A DNA stretch of 64,000 nt from NCBI GenBank assembly GCA_964019415.1, contig OZ025875.1:6063806-6127805 (forward strand). The letters are read 5' to 3'. Below, one piece after another: positions 1 to 11,973 of this stretch (positions are counted from its first letter, which is position 1; every line of letters begins with the position of its first letter). This stretch comes from Ianthella basta. Taxonomy: Eukaryota; Porifera; Demospongiae; Verongiida; Ianthellidae. The translations under genes were made by a program, and so were the position numbers. The notes below the pieces were generated by a model that worked only from the letters and a program-made list of their open reading frames with translations, was not told where the DNA came from and searched no databases.

Positions 1-420
1 CCCAGTCAACCCGAGACACCTAGATTGCGCAATGGCCCGGTGTTCTCCGCAGGCGCTCACGACAACAAAACACTCTACTTGGCCACCATTGGCCACGAAT
101 CTGCTCAACACTATACTTCATCGCTGCACGCTGCGTTCAGATTGCTCTTAACGTTGCTCATTGCTTCAGCGAGGGCTACACGCCTGTTGGCCATTCCGCC
201 ATATTGGCTGACGTCATTTGCCCCGCGTGGCCGAGAACACTTTCATTGTTCCTTCGGGCGAAGCGCAAAACGCGCACTGTGTTAGCTAAGCAGGGACTGG
301 CTTCCCTGCGCAGTTCCAAATATGTAGGTGTCGATGGGTCTGCTGCCATCCAGTGTTTCGATCGTCTGGCTTGCTATCCCGTCTTTCTGACAGCCAGTGA
401 AAGCAGATTGCCTTAGGCCC
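1..420. promoter_or_regulatory. CpG-richer promoter-like segment, gene unknown
   Basis: This stretch is richer in CG dinucleotides than the DNA that follows. It holds a full CRE palindrome TGACGTCA at 209-216 and two inverted CCAAT boxes (ATTGG at 88-92 and 203-207). Such a cluster is typical of a promoter, but no recognisable coding region starts beside it, so it may serve a gene to the left of the window. The short open frames here match nothing I know. Confidence 0.25.
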
Positions 421-2690
421 TAGTAGTATTTTCCTATACTTGCTTTCTGCACACAAAGTCATGTCACATGTACCATATGCATGCATGCTTTGGTGCACAT
501 ATTTTGTCTACTGACTCACCACATACATAGGTATAGTTTGTGAATTCACATGTAGCAATATATATTTTCCTAGAATTTGTATGAGGACACTTTGCAAATG
601 AAGTGTGGACAGATCTTTCATAAAGAAAATTGAATATAACTGAGTTTTCATGTTGGGATGCAAGGAAGCGTGAGTGATTTACATCAGTTGTGTTCCTGTG
701 CTTCTCTACTTGTTCACCACCGTGGTAGATGCTGGGTATATAACTGAATCAAGATCAGACAACTTGGCCACTACCCAGCTGAATGATGATGATGCTGAAT
801 GTACACTGAAGTATGCTTTCATGTTGTTGTTGCCCTTGACGTTGTTTCTATTTTTGGCCCACTCTGTGAATATATAATTATACATCCTATGCAAGTATTT
901 GCTTCCTTTCCTACAAACCCTATGCATGACCATATGTTTTCCTATTTCCTACAAACATATTGTGTGTATAGCATTAAGCTTTCCGAAACATTCACTGACA
1001 ATACACAATACATAATGCATACGTGAATATGGAAGCGAGTATACATTTGTTCTAAGCTGTTATGTATAGACAACAAGCTCTGTTGTAGTATATTCTAGTA
1101 AATGTACCCCCTCCCCCCTCCCCCCCCCCCCCCCACTTCACTCCCACTTCATAAGGGTAATGGCAGAGCCAATTTTGCCCATTATAGAAAAAGTAGCTGC
1201 AATCTATTACTTCAGGCCCATGTACATATTTGCATGTAGGATGTTGAAAATGATGAAATACGTATTAGGCTTGTTAAGGTTAACCACATCAATGAAAGGC
1301 ATAGTTGGCTAAAATGCATATCCATATGCATTTTAGCCAACTATATTAAGGAGTTTGGTTACCATGGTGATGATGACAAAGCCAGTCTTATTGTCTGGGT
1401 TGCTGAGAGTGATGTAGTCCTCCCCCCACACGAGGCATTTCACTTCAAACCCATATGCATATGCTGCATACATGTATTGTGGGAGTCCAGATGAGTGAAC
1501 TAGCTAGAAGTGGCTAGGTTGTATGCAATAATTGCAAAAAGAGTAAAATAGTCACAAATGCAACCCCTTAGACTATACCCATGCAAGCACTTCTATATAA
1601 CCCCTGTGTGCTCCTGTTCATCAACATAATGGTAAACTGCACATGCCTGGCCCGTTGATAATGGCACTCTATATATGGTAGCTATGGCCCCCACTTCTGG
1701 CACATTCATCAGAGAATACTACTAGGATAGTACAATGTAGAGGCTGAGTCACATCTAGAAAGGGGTCTGGAGAGGGCTGTGTAATGTAGGTGGAGTAGTT
1801 AAGGGAGGTCTTAGAGATGCTGTCCAGTCCATTTTTGTGTAGCCTAGGTGAAAATGTTTTTGATACACAAAGCCTAAAATCACTAAATTTAGCACCCTCC
1901 ACAACTTGGACTGTTCAAAATTCTCAGTAAAATTAGCCTTAAGGTATAATATTATTGTACCATGGCAATGGGAGACAAATCTGTCAATTCTCCATGCATG
2001 TTACTCATGCATCCTCCAGAGGAATTAGTCTTACATTTTGATAACTAAATGTTTCATACATAATTATCCTTTACCCAACTTCACATAATTATCCATTCCA
2101 CAGGCTTTCATGTCGAACTTATAGGTGGCAACATTTCCATATGATATAAAAGAAACTATAGACACCAAGCAAGAATTACATACCAGATGGGTATATATTA
2201 ACAGAGCTGTTTAATGACTGAAGGGCATGCACAGTCTAATCACATATTAATATTACAGTACCTACAGAAGTTGTACAACAATGCGTGCATAATTGTAATG
2301 TGAGAACCGACTGGTGTTGCTGGTACATGGTCATATTATACAAGTTCATTCAAAAATTTTCATCATTCAGTATGTACAAGTACACCTGTAAATTAAGACC
2401 ACTCTTTGGACTGTCCCAATAGCTAGCTGGTCTGCTAAGAAAGGTCAGACAAGTAAGTGAAATACAGTAAGTAGATAGGTTGTGAGTGAACTGTTGGTCT
2501 CTAAGACAGGTTCCATGTACTGCAGTGTTAGCTCAGAGTTAACACCACTGAGGGATTGGTGAGGTTGATTTGATTGTGGCCTGTGTTGCTCTGTCTTGCT
2601 TGCACCTTCAGTGATGCCTAAAGGATTTTGTTCATCAGTTTGATCTGTGTTTGGCATCTACTTTCAGCCAGTGTACAACACATGTTGCCA
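421..2690. other. Gene-free stretch
   Basis: No gene is recognised. The stretch is AT-rich with many ATGCAT words, a pyrimidine tract at 1107-1134 and one perfect hairpin (annotated separately at 1301-1344). Open frames are short and start with non-ATG codons. Confidence 0.5.
1301..1344. repeat. Perfect 21-bp palindrome
   Basis: Two 21-bp arms (1301-1321 and 1324-1344) are exact reverse complements separated by CC. The centre reads TATCCATA, the same centre as the unrelated-armed palindrome at 17985-18024. Confidence 0.9.
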
Positions 2691-2694
2691 TTAC

Positions 2695-2819
<125 letters not shown>

Positions 2820-2846
<27 letters not shown>

Positions 2847-4560
2847 TGTGCTTATATACCAAGTGTGTTTGTACAGTATGTTCGTGTACATGTATGCATG
2901 TACATATCCTGGTACAGTGAATGAACTGCACTTGTTGAGTATTGTATGTGAACAGTGTGTCCTGTTGAGCGGGTGCATGCAATGGGAACATGATGTATTC
3001 ATTAGTCTAGTGCGAAACCTTGTGTGCATGTATTGCATCATGTAACAGCTTGTACTGTGTACGAGTGCTCCCTTTCACTGCGCACATGTGCTCAGACAAG
3101 AACAGGCAATGCCCTCACACTACAGAGTACCTTCAAAGTGTAGCCAGAGGGAGGTGGATCGTCACTTTTGACTGTAAGCAACCCTCAAGCACTGCACCAA
3201 CCCCTCACTGGCTCTGCACACCTACGTCACTGCTTCTGCCAACTGGTCGCACATCTTCCACATTGGTTGGTTCGCACACATATCCCATTCTCCTGCATGT
3301 GGTTTATGGGATGTGGTGGTAAGAGACAATCAGTCACTGCTGCATGGGGCCTCCCCTCAGAGGTTAGCATTTATACAGTACAAGTTACAACATAGTACTA
3401 GGGTGAAGCCGTACAAGGAATGCACCAAAATGCGTTTGATGTACTGTAATTTATACTGAAACATAGTGATGCCTGGTATTGAAACAAAACGTGGCATACA
3501 GCTATGAACCCAGGTGCATGGTCCAGCTGCTAAGGGCTGGGCTACTGCATAGCTGTTGATTCCTGCTAAATGGTGCTGATTGGTGCTAAAATTAGATTAC
3601 CCCCATTTGTCCTGGCCATCTTGAGGCGTAATATGCTGTTATGTGATCTCGCGCATGGCATGGGTCAGCTGGACCACCTGGGCACAGCTGCCATGGTTCA
3701 TATCTGTATGCGGCTTTTTTGTTTCAATACCAGGCATCACTATGTTTCAGTATAAATGTACAATACATTCAGTATTCTCCTATGGGCATTTATATGTGAA
3801 CTTTCAACCCCCCCCCCCCCCTACACACACACAAGAACAAAGGCCTAATCAGGAAAAACAAAGTTTGTTCTGCGCCAAATGATGAGAACTTTAATATCAT
3901 GGCAAGCACATTTCCGCCAGGCCATCCCACGCTGATGCCCCATGCACATTTTGGGTGCATTCCTTGTACGGCTTCACCCTAGTACTATGTTGTAACTTGT
4001 ACTGTATAAATGCTAACCTCTGAGGGGAGGCCCCATGCAGCAGTGCCTGACTGTCTCTTACCACCACATCACATAAACCACATGCAGGAGAATGAGATAT
4101 GTGTGCGAACCAACCAATGTGGAAGATGTGCGACCAGTTGGCAGAAGCAGTGACGTAGGTGTGCAGAGCCAGTGAGGGGTTGGTGCAGTGCTTGAGGGTT
4201 GCTTACAGCCAAAAGTGACGATCCACCTCCCTCTGGCTACACTTTGAAGGTACTCTGTAGTGTGAGGGCATTGCCTGTTCTTGTCTGAGCACATGTACGC
4301 AGTGAAAGGGAGCACTCGTACACAGTACAAGCTGTTGCATGATGCAATACATGCACACAAGGTTTCGCACTAGACTAATGAATACATCATGTTCCCATTG
4401 CATGCACCCGCTCAACAGGACACACTGTTCACATACAATACTCAACAAGTGCAGTTCATTCACTGTACCAGGATATGTATATATATATATGCATACATAT
4501 ACACGAACATACAAACACACTTGGTATACAAAAACACACGTACGCACGCACACACACACA
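2820..4560. repeat. Large imperfect inverted repeat (foldback structure)
   Basis: The left arm (about 2820-3530) recurs in reverse complement as the right arm (about 3668-4560). A matching pair is TACAAGGAATGCACC at 3410 with GGTGCATTCCTTGTA near 3955. The unique centre is about 140 bp. The right arm carries an extra segment near 3770-3950 with a poly-C run. Over a 303-bp stretch (3020-3322 against 4058-4360) the arms differ at only a few positions, so the structure is fairly young. Both arms begin in TG/CA repeats. No transposase is visible. It may be a foldback transposon or a palindromic duplication. Confidence 0.85.
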
Positions 4561-4604
4561 CGCACACACATACACATGCACACACGCATACACACATGTA
4601 CACA

Positions 4605-5558
4605 CCATGTACATTGGTCAATTGCTTGAAGTCACCACAAAGCATTACGGCACAGCCATGAAACAAGCCCTTTCCCTAAACACAGGAGAGAAACACTACA
4701 GAGATCATTCCACAAAGTCTTCCATAAAAGAGCCAGCAACAGCCATATACAGTCACCCACTCATTCGATTCACAGTATATGCAATACAAAAGGGCTAGAA
4801 TCTCATCCACCAACAAACATACTGCAGCATACTTGGCACTCCCAGCACAGACGTGACGCTGTCACTTGACACTTCAAATGCTTAATTTCTACTTGTGTTG
4901 AGACAGACAGGGAGGTCACTAAGACAACAAGACCAAGGCAAGGTAGTATGACAAGACATCAAAGCAGGTACACATGGGAGTGTGTCAGGAAGGGAACTTA
5001 CTGTCCCTTCCACCTCAATGCCATAGTGGTATGCACAGCAACCATACAACCTGCGTTACACTGCACATACACAGATAGTTCACCTGCATATACCCACTGG
5101 TGACAGTATGTGTTACAGCACTGACAGCATCACACAGTACAAGTTAAAAAATGTGTCTCCAGTATAATATGTGTCAGTGCTACAAGGACAACACCCACCG
5201 AGTGCAGCCACCACCACCACCACCACCACCTCCTCCACCACCAGCAACACTGCCACCACCACACACCACCATACAGTCCAGGTTACAATCACTGTAGCTA
5301 GTATATGCGGCAGAACATACTAGAAAGAACACCACCAGTACAAGTTACACAGGGTCACCACCACCAGTGCATGTAGAGTAGTTGGGAATATTGCTGGAAG
5401 GCCACCACCACCAGTGCATGTTGCTAATGGTACCCACCATAAGTTCCAGTAGAGTATTTGGGCACCATTGGAAAGCATCATGCGGCAAGCAAATGTAACA
5501 GGTACCCACTTGTGCTGTAATGCTTTGTGGTGACTTCAGGGAGATGACCATGGCCAGT

Positions 5559-5570
<12 letters not shown>
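4605..5570. repeat. Second inverted-repeat pair
   Basis: The sequence at 4605-4660 (GAAGTCACCACAAAGCATTA core) returns in reverse complement at 5512-5570 beside the TGTACATGG repeats. With the 2820-4560 structure this makes nested inversions across the first 5.6 kb. Confidence 0.7.
4662..5510. repeat. Gene-free stretch with CACCAC-rich dispersed repeat
   Basis: No gene is recognised. From about 5120 to 5470 there are CACCAC runs and the words CAGTACAAGTTAC, GGGTCACCACCACCAGTGCA and AGTAGAGTA. Closely similar words occur in the same order at 27320-27500, so this is a dispersed repeat of unknown class. Confidence 0.5.
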
Positions 5571-5823
<253 letters not shown>

Positions 5824-5829
5824 ATGTAA

Positions 5830-6750
5830 CTAAATCATTGCCACAATCATGCACACACTTACATACAAACACTCTTCTGATGCAGATCAATTGCTCAGCT
5901 GTTGAAATTCTCTAGAGCTCAGTTAACCGGTATAAAGGAGACATTCCCTCAAGCTCCCCCAAATTGTCCATCACTATCTCTGACTTAGTTTGCTCTCTCT
6001 AAGGAGAACAAGGTGAGCTAGTAGCATAGCAGAGTTGCAAAGTTGAAGGGACACTTCTGTTGTTTTTAACATGAGTTTTCCTTAGGTTGGTTAATGCTAG
6101 AGATTCGATAGAATTGCATGAATGTGGTTTTGCGGAGTAAACCAATAGTGTGTATTAAACCATAACTGAGGTCTGTACATAATGTTGTACAGTGGAAGCT
6201 GTCTAAGGTGGTCACTGTGTTATAGGCAGCCAACTATGTGTGAATGATATACACCCCATCCTCTATCTGTGGTGTAGGGTGCTGCCGCTGGATGGCCATC
6301 TTCTTCAGCAGAAGGCAACATGATCAAACTTTGGAGACACTCAAACAACAAGTGGTTGTATGCATTTCCTCCTTAACCACCTGCGTGTATACATCAGTAC
6401 ATGGGTTCACTAGTACTCCCTGAATGCATGGTCTGGTACTGCCTTTATTTATATATTATTATTATAATGGCACTGTGTACTGCAGCATGGTAGGTGTGTT
6501 AGTGTCACCAATAAGCTGTCATGAGTATACTTGCCCCACAGCCTCGAATATATTAAGCACACAATTTTCTGAAGCTAATAATAAATTGAGTATAAATTTT
6601 GTACCATGAGTATATACAAGAAACAAATACATGAAAATACGTATAATGTATGTATTTATGTGTATACAATTATAGGTCATACAGAATATGTGTCAGCATA
6701 CGTTGCACATTAATGCATGTGAAGCAACTATATAAATGTGTGCATTAAAG
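5830..6750. other. Gene-free stretch downstream of the VWA-Cache gene
   Basis: No coding region is recognised. It contains the 3' flank of the minus-strand gene that ends at 6753. Confidence 0.5.
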
Positions 6751-6752
6751 GT

Positions 6753-8612
6753 TTACAGTGAACACAGAACATACACAACCACAACAGCCAATATTCCAAG
6801 TGTGCCAGTTGCAATACTGGACTGCAAGGGGCCAACAGACAATGCTGAATTGACAAGTGTTTTATTGATATAGGCCACTTGGAAGGTAGTCACTGCTAAG
6901 CACCTTTCATCTGCATTAGGCAAGGTCTCAAGGGAACTACCTATACAGCAGGCCTCTTCTTGGTAGTGGCTACGAGTTGAGTTACAAATGTTAGGGATGT
7001 TTGACACACTGCCGCAAGTGAGCTTGGTTGTATTCTTTTGGTCTGATTCAGTGTCATTACAGTTTAGTTCTATGCTGGATGGACACACACTTTCAGTGTT
7101 GCCTTTAGCTGCACGGAGGGCTTTTAGTGTGCACGGGGACAGCTTTGAATGGACATCAGCACAGCGAGCTTGGCTAGCTAAGGAAGAAATGCCTTCCATC
7201 CAATTGTCAGGATCTGCCTTTTGTAAGTCTGTGGCTAGGATATCCACTGCAACAACTCCAACCAATTCTGGAGGGAAGACAGTGCGATCGTGCACTGCAC
7301 GAGACACAGTTGTAACATTCCCAAGACCCGAGGCGTCAACATATGGTTCCACCCACACAACATCTTTTCCAATAATAAAAGCACTCAGGAAGTCGTAATA
7401 TTGGCTCAATTTATCACGAATACGTCCCTCGTCACTTATTCTTGAAAAAATCCCATTATTTCCACATGCAATGGCCTTCGCTGTTGATGTTTGGACCACA
7501 GTCCCCACAGCAAAAGTGAACACAAATGCACGTGTACTGTTATCTTCTCTCCTGTTCCACGCTTGGATTTTACTCACTAGTGCGTCCTCATTCTTTTCAC
7601 CTGCTGTTGGAACACCATCTGTCAGAAAAAGGATCGCAGTTGGGCAATGTATGGTTTCGTTTCTTGCTTCCTCAGTGTGATTGAGGAGTGCAAATGCTTT
7701 TCGAAAACCATCTTCAAAATTAGTTTTCCAACCAATGTCATCATCAAGAGTGTTAATCTTTTCTTGCACTTTGTTGATATTTTCACGTGTTGCCCTTACA
7801 AGCGTGTCATCTTTGCCAATGTTCTTATGTCGGGCAGTATCAGAAAAAGTTACAATACCGATGTGATTCACGAGACTTAACGTCTGCACAATGTCTAAAG
7901 CAGCCTCCTTCATCCTCTTCAATCTGTTATGTCGCACCATGGACGCACTAGTATCGAGCACTAAAATAACATTCAAAGGACCGTTAGTAGCTGCCACGTA
8001 CCATGGACGAACACGTGGATCGTAGCCGGAGCAGGTCACGTCTACATTGCCGGGAAACAGACGGAATAAGCCTGTGGGCATTCCAATGTATTGCCATCGC
8101 AGCGTGCCCGGGCCCAGTGTGTGCAGATCTGCCTTCAGCTGGAAAAGCGGTTCCAACTCCCGACTCCAACAGATCTCTGACGCCACTTGGGTTGACTCCA
8201 CTTTCCTCAGGTCTTCGGCTGGGAAGGTCAAGACGGAGTCAGAGAAAAGCAGTCGTCTGAGAGTACAGTTATGGGAGCAGTTGCCTTGGAAAGTTGTAAT
8301 TTCCACCGTTCCAAACTTATCTTTTACGCATTTACCTCTGTCGTAATACCTGTTCTTACAGGCAAGGAGGGAACAGTGATCCTCCTGCATATCCAAGCAC
8401 TCCGTGACGTTTTCATACTCGCATCTGTTCATGTAAATCTTTTCGGTCTCGTTACTCAGTCGCTTGACGATGTCCGAGTTTTGGTCAATAATTTCCCTCA
8501 ATTTGTCGGGCAGCTCATATCCTCCCGCCGGACCGAGCAGCGGTAGCAAGGACAGGCCGATAGAGAAGGCGAGGTAGTATACAGCGGCTATCCTGCTCCG
8601 AGACATCTCCAC
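6753..8612 (-). CDS. Secreted VWA-Cache protein, alpha2-delta-like, intronless
   Basis: The 619-residue product has a signal peptide (about 1-31, ending near GPAGG). A VWA_N-like region follows and ends in the family's DPRVRPWY (198-205). The VWA domain spans about 214-400, with metal-ion-dependent adhesion site residues DTSAS (220-224), T297 and D332 in LFLTDG. A Cache-like segment (about 416-470) carries the line VGVVAVDILATDL. A cysteine-rich part follows, and the hydrophobic C-terminus (about 598-617) suits a GPI anchor or single membrane segment. The order VWA_N-VWA-Cache is that of calcium-channel alpha2-delta subunits and CACHD1, but those are about 1000-1270 residues, so this is a short form. 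There are many NxS/T sites. ATG is followed by a second in-frame ATG at codon 3. Channel association is inference; an adhesion or ligand-sensing role is equally possible. Confidence 0.85.
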   Translation of the reverse strand: MEMSRSRIAAVYYLAFSIGLSLLPLLGPAGGYELPDKLREIIDQNSDIVKRLSNETEKIYMNRCEYENVTECLDMQEDHCSLLACKNRYYDRGKCVKDKFGTVEITTFQGNCSHNCTLRRLLFSDSVLTFPAEDLRKVESTQVASEICWSRELEPLFQLKADLHTLGPGTLRWQYIGMPTGLFRLFPGNVDVTCSGYDPRVRPWYVAATNGPLNVILVLDTSASMVRHNRLKRMKEAALDIVQTLSLVNHIGIVTFSDTARHKNIGKDDTLVRATRENINKVQEKINTLDDDIGWKTNFEDGFRKAFALLNHTEEARNETIHCPTAILFLTDGVPTAGEKNEDALVSKIQAWNRREDNSTRAFVFTFAVGTVVQTSTAKAIACGNNGIFSRISDEGRIRDKLSQYYDFLSAFIIGKDVVWVEPYVDASGLGNVTTVSRAVHDRTVFPPELVGVVAVDILATDLQKADPDNWMEGISSLASQARCADVHSKLSPCTLKALRAAKGNTESVCPSSIELNCNDTESDQKNTTKLTCGSVSNIPNICNSTRSHYQEEACCIGSSLETLPNADERCLAVTTFQVAYINKTLVNSALSVGPLQSSIATGTLGILAVVVVYVLCSL

Positions 8613-8650
8613 TGCCGATGGAAACTGTGTGGGGCGACAGACGGGACAGG

Positions 8651-8658
8651 TTTATATA
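8651..8658 (-). promoter_or_regulatory. TATA box of the VWA-Cache gene
   Basis: The minus strand reads GGTATATAAACC, a strong TATA element about 40 bp before the ATG at 8612. This implies a 5' UTR of only about 10-15 nt. Confidence 0.6.
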
Positions 8659-8851
8659 CCGTAAGTTCTCTAATTTTCGACATGAATAGGAAGTATAGTA
8701 GACCACCTCTGAGCATGTCACTGAGTAATCTGGCACGCGTGGACGCGCAATCGGGGGCAGGAAGTTGGGGCTAGCGCGCCAGACTAGTCACTGAATGTAT
8801 AAACACCTTTGATATCCTAACTCTATAATTCTATAAAGCTGTCCCTATAAT

Positions 8852-9250
8852 ATTATATCAATCAATCAATCACTCAATCAGTCATTATTATTATTAGAGT
8901 GCACTGCACCAAATGGTACTAGGACACAAAAGATCCAATGCAGCACTAGAACACATCAATTGCTACAGGGGATAGTTCCACAGGAGAAAAAAGAACAGAG
9001 TTGGGAACGTGGACAAAACACACTGGTCCCGGGCAGGGCATTGTATCAGCCTGTGGCAGACATCTTCCACCTCTTGACACTGGCATCCCTTACATATTCT
9101 CTCCTCCCTGTCCACTCCTTGCCACCTTCCAACTCTAACTGAAATGGTGCTGTCCCCCTCTCAACATCATCAACATTGTCCTCTCTTTCTTCCTCTTCAC
9201 CACTGTGCAGCTATATACGACCTTATGTTTGACAGTGCAAGACAGGTGAC
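8852..9250 (-). mobile_element. LINE 3' relic with zinc-knuckle end and (TGAT)n tail
   Basis: Read on the minus strand, about 9000-9130 encodes RVGRWQGVDREERICKGC followed by the pattern C-x(n)-VEDVCHRLIQCPA. This is the cysteine-histidine knuckle found at the C-terminus of many invertebrate LINE proteins. The element ends in (TGAT)n at 8857-8880, as CR1/L2/RTE-type LINEs do. The rest of the reverse transcriptase is missing and the frame is not continuous. Confidence 0.6.
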
Positions 9251-9299
9251 ATGATCCTCAATCTATCTTGCCCCAACATACACACAACACTATACTATA

Positions 9300-10240
9300 A
9301 CAAGCTAGCTATAGCTATAGCTTTCTCCTACTGATTGGGAAGGGAATGTTCTGTAGTGTACAGTATTTATGGTATGGGGTCAGCAATCAAGCATTGCAAC
9401 TTCTGTCTGTCTGTGCGTGACTGTGTCTCAACAGTGAAAGTAATACCATAATATTTTCTGTAGCTTGATCAAGAGAGCCATAGAGCCACAAGTCAGATGT
9501 ATCATTATTTTATAAGGACAAGTGATGGGCAATTTGATCCATACCTAATTAAGTCAAGATTCAAACTGTTACAACTGAAACTCCAACAGTACATCACATG
9601 TCCTGGGTTTGATGCCAGCTGGTGGCAACTCTCCCTCTATCACCTACCCATTGATTAGTGGTGTACTGATTTGATTGTCAATTGCACTTTGATGTACTAA
9701 TGGCAGATTTAAAACAATTTTAATATGGCCAGCTCTGATTAGACTTCCAACTTATGTACTCTTGATATACATTGTGTCTGTAACACACAAAGTATGCAAA
9801 TACTTAGTCTGGCATATAGCCCAGAGACCCCATGCAGACTCACTTCCAGCATGGAGACTGGAAGTGACCATGGTCTTACTCGAGATTAGCAAATATTTAA
9901 TTGGAAGTCATTGACAAGTAGAGTAGTATGCTCTGTTTTACTTATACTTCACCATATTGCACTGTATGTTTAGTACATTTACAGAATTTGACTCATGCAG
10001 TTTGACACATGTTCATCTAGCTGATTGAAATCACTTTGTAAACTAATCTCATGACATCATCTATGATTACATAGAATAATTATAGTCAAAAGGGATGCAA
10101 TGGGACCGTGAAGCAGCTGTTTGCATGCTTAATTCCCTTCCTTGTCATATGCCATTAAACATGCAGATTAAATTTGGTTGTTCGTACAATCCAGTCATGC
10201 TATCATTCAACTAATTCAAATTATAAGTGCCCATGCATCT
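9300..10240. other. Gene-free stretch
   Basis: I see no coding region, RNA gene or repeat here beyond short simple runs. Confidence 0.45.
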
Positions 10241-10625
10241 TGGCTTGTTCTCGCACTGACTTCAGAAAGGCCATGATGGTGATGGAAGTGGGGAGGAGAG
10301 AGATGAAACTATAGCCAAGATACCACTCCTGCTGCTGTAGAGTAGAATGACAGCAGGCCTGGTAACATTTGACCTGCGATGCGTAGGTTGATGCCACCCC
10401 CTACAATGAGAAAAAGGGAGAACTTGGCCGTTCCCTTCTTTTGCTGTACACCTTTGGTGACAATGTTCTTTCTGATATAAAAGACTGAGGCAGACAATGG
10501 GCACATTGATGCTCACAATCAGTGGTGTGAGCCATCCAATCGATGGACCAAGTAGCATGCAGAAAGCATAATGAGCTTGATGGAAGATAGTACTATTGGT
10601 ATCAGGGAAGCAGGCCACACCATGG
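10240..10625 (-). pseudogene. 7TM receptor pseudogene, C-terminal half
   Basis: The minus strand encodes the ECL2 to TM7 part of the local receptor family (MACFPDTNSTIF, then SINVPIVCLS, then KFSLFLIVGGGIN). The pieces lie in two frames with an indel near 10500. The N-terminal half (TM1-TM4) is absent. It is the leftmost member of the cluster. Confidence 0.8.
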
Positions 10626-10965
10626 AATAGTTATTGTTCCAGGGACATGTAATTCAATGCATGCATGCGTGGATATGCTATTATATCAATGTCTGTGGTA
10701 CTTGAATATGAAGGATGTACAGCAATGATTACAAAAGGTGATTGGTTTTGTTTAAGATAATATGCAAGGAGTGCTGCGTAACTAACTACGTGAAACTATG
10801 TATATGCACTGCATACCAATATGTTAATGTATAATGAAAGTACTACTATATCCTGTTATTACCGTGCATAAAATGGAGAGTTTGAGTCCAGTTGGTAATG
10901 TATGTAGCCATAGATGACTACCCCTACCTAAAATTTCACATCCGTGTTCAGTGTACCTTCATTGC
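10626..10965. other. Spacer between receptor relic and first intact receptor
   Basis: No gene or recognised repeat is seen. Confidence 0.4.
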
Positions 10966-11907
10966 TTAAACCCCCCTCATTCTGCTTGTTCCTGTGTACA
11001 GCTGTCCACAGGAAATGATCCTCTTGGCCTGCTCTTGCACTGGTTTCAAGTAGGCCATGATGATGATGGGAGTGGAAAGGAGGGAGACGACAGCAAGGCT
11101 ATAGGTGAGATACACTCCTGGTGCTTCTGAATTCAAGGACAACAAAGCTGGGAGGGCCTGACCTGCAATGTTGATGCTGCCACCCATTACAAGGAAGAGG
11201 GAGAATTTAGCCAATCCCTTTCTGTACAGAACACCTTCAGTGACAGTATTCTTTCTGATATAACAGAGGCAGACAATGGGCATGATGATGCTGACAATCA
11301 GTGGTACCACTCCACCAAGAAGAATCCATGTTGATGCAAGAATATAACGAACCTCGAGCTCAATGGGGGCCTTCTCTGGATCTCTCTCTGGGAAACAAGC
11401 CACACCGTGGACAAACTGTGCTTCAAACACAAAAGGAAGCATAACATAGAGGCTTAGAGTCATTGGTGCAAGCCACAGGACCAGAATGATGACTGCAGCA
11501 CTCCACCAGCTGATGGTCTTCTTGCCAAATCTCACTATGCCCAAAATTGAAAAAGAGAATGCTGTCAGGCTCCACAGTCTTACCATCACTCCTGTACCAA
11601 ACACCCACAAGTACACTCTACACAGGTACCGTGGCCCAGGATATTGTGCACTCACTGCTATCAAAGTAATAGAGGTGCACAGAAAGAGTAGCACAATGAC
11701 TACCACTAGGAGCCCTGCCAGCAGAAGGTTGATGAGGAAGAGGCGGAGTGGTCTTGGAACTGATTTGGCCAACAGGAGTGACAAGAAGGTGATTCCAATG
11801 AAGAGACCAGCCACAACTGTTACCACAGCCATCAGAAGACAGTAGGCCATGAAGCCAGGGCTGTTTAGGGAAGTGTCATTACCTGGCAACACGGTAGAGT
11901 TGTCCAT
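10966..11907 (-). CDS. 7TM class A-like receptor, MNQK subfamily
   Basis: Family description, using numbering from the MDNST start. A short N-terminus carries two N-glycosylation sites (NST, NDT). TM1 is about 20-47 and TM2 about 55-85 (NLLLAG in place of NLxxAD, so D2.50 is Gly). C97 begins TM3. VRF replaces DRY. TM4 keeps its W. ECL2 holds the partner cysteine in GVACF. TM5 has P in SIIMPIVCLCYI, TM6 lacks CWxP, TM7 has TPIIIM in place of NPxxY, and LKP...C forms helix 8 with a likely palmitoylated Cys. These are the marks of a derived rhodopsin-like receptor with an unknown ligand. Here ECL2 is long and charged (ERDPEKAPIELEVR). An upstream in-frame ATG at 11973 would add 22 residues (MNQKIVFIINLC...). 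I chose 11907 because all paralogues share MDNS. There is no intron. Confidence 0.8.
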   Translation of the reverse strand: MDNSTVLPGNDTSLNSPGFMAYCLLMAVVTVVAGLFIGITFLSLLLAKSVPRPLRLFLINLLLAGLLVVVIVLLFLCTSITLIAVSAQYPGPRYLCRVYLWVFGTGVMVRLWSLTAFSFSILGIVRFGKKTISWWSAAVIILVLWLAPMTLSLYVMLPFVFEAQFVHGVACFPERDPEKAPIELEVRYILASTWILLGGVVPLIVSIIMPIVCLCYIRKNTVTEGVLYRKGLAKFSLFLVMGGSINIAGQALPALLSLNSEAPGVYLTYSLAVVSLLSTPIIIMAYLKPVQEQAKRIISCGQLYTGTSRMRGV

Positions 11908-11973
11908 ACCTGTGAATGTTATTACGCTATGACCACTGCACAAGTTAATAATGAACACAATCTTCTGATTCAA

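Noticed and set aside
674-877. 67-codon plus-strand frame with hydrophobic ends resembling a small secreted or anchored peptide
   Set aside because: It starts with GTG, has no supporting homology or promoter, and lies in otherwise gene-free DNA.
1107-1134. Poly-C tract as a regulatory element
   Set aside because: It is a simple pyrimidine run without a nearby gene.
3020-3322. 100-codon frame present in both arms of the large inverted repeat
   Set aside because: The few differences between the arms change amino acids and no family is recognised, so duplication alone explains it.
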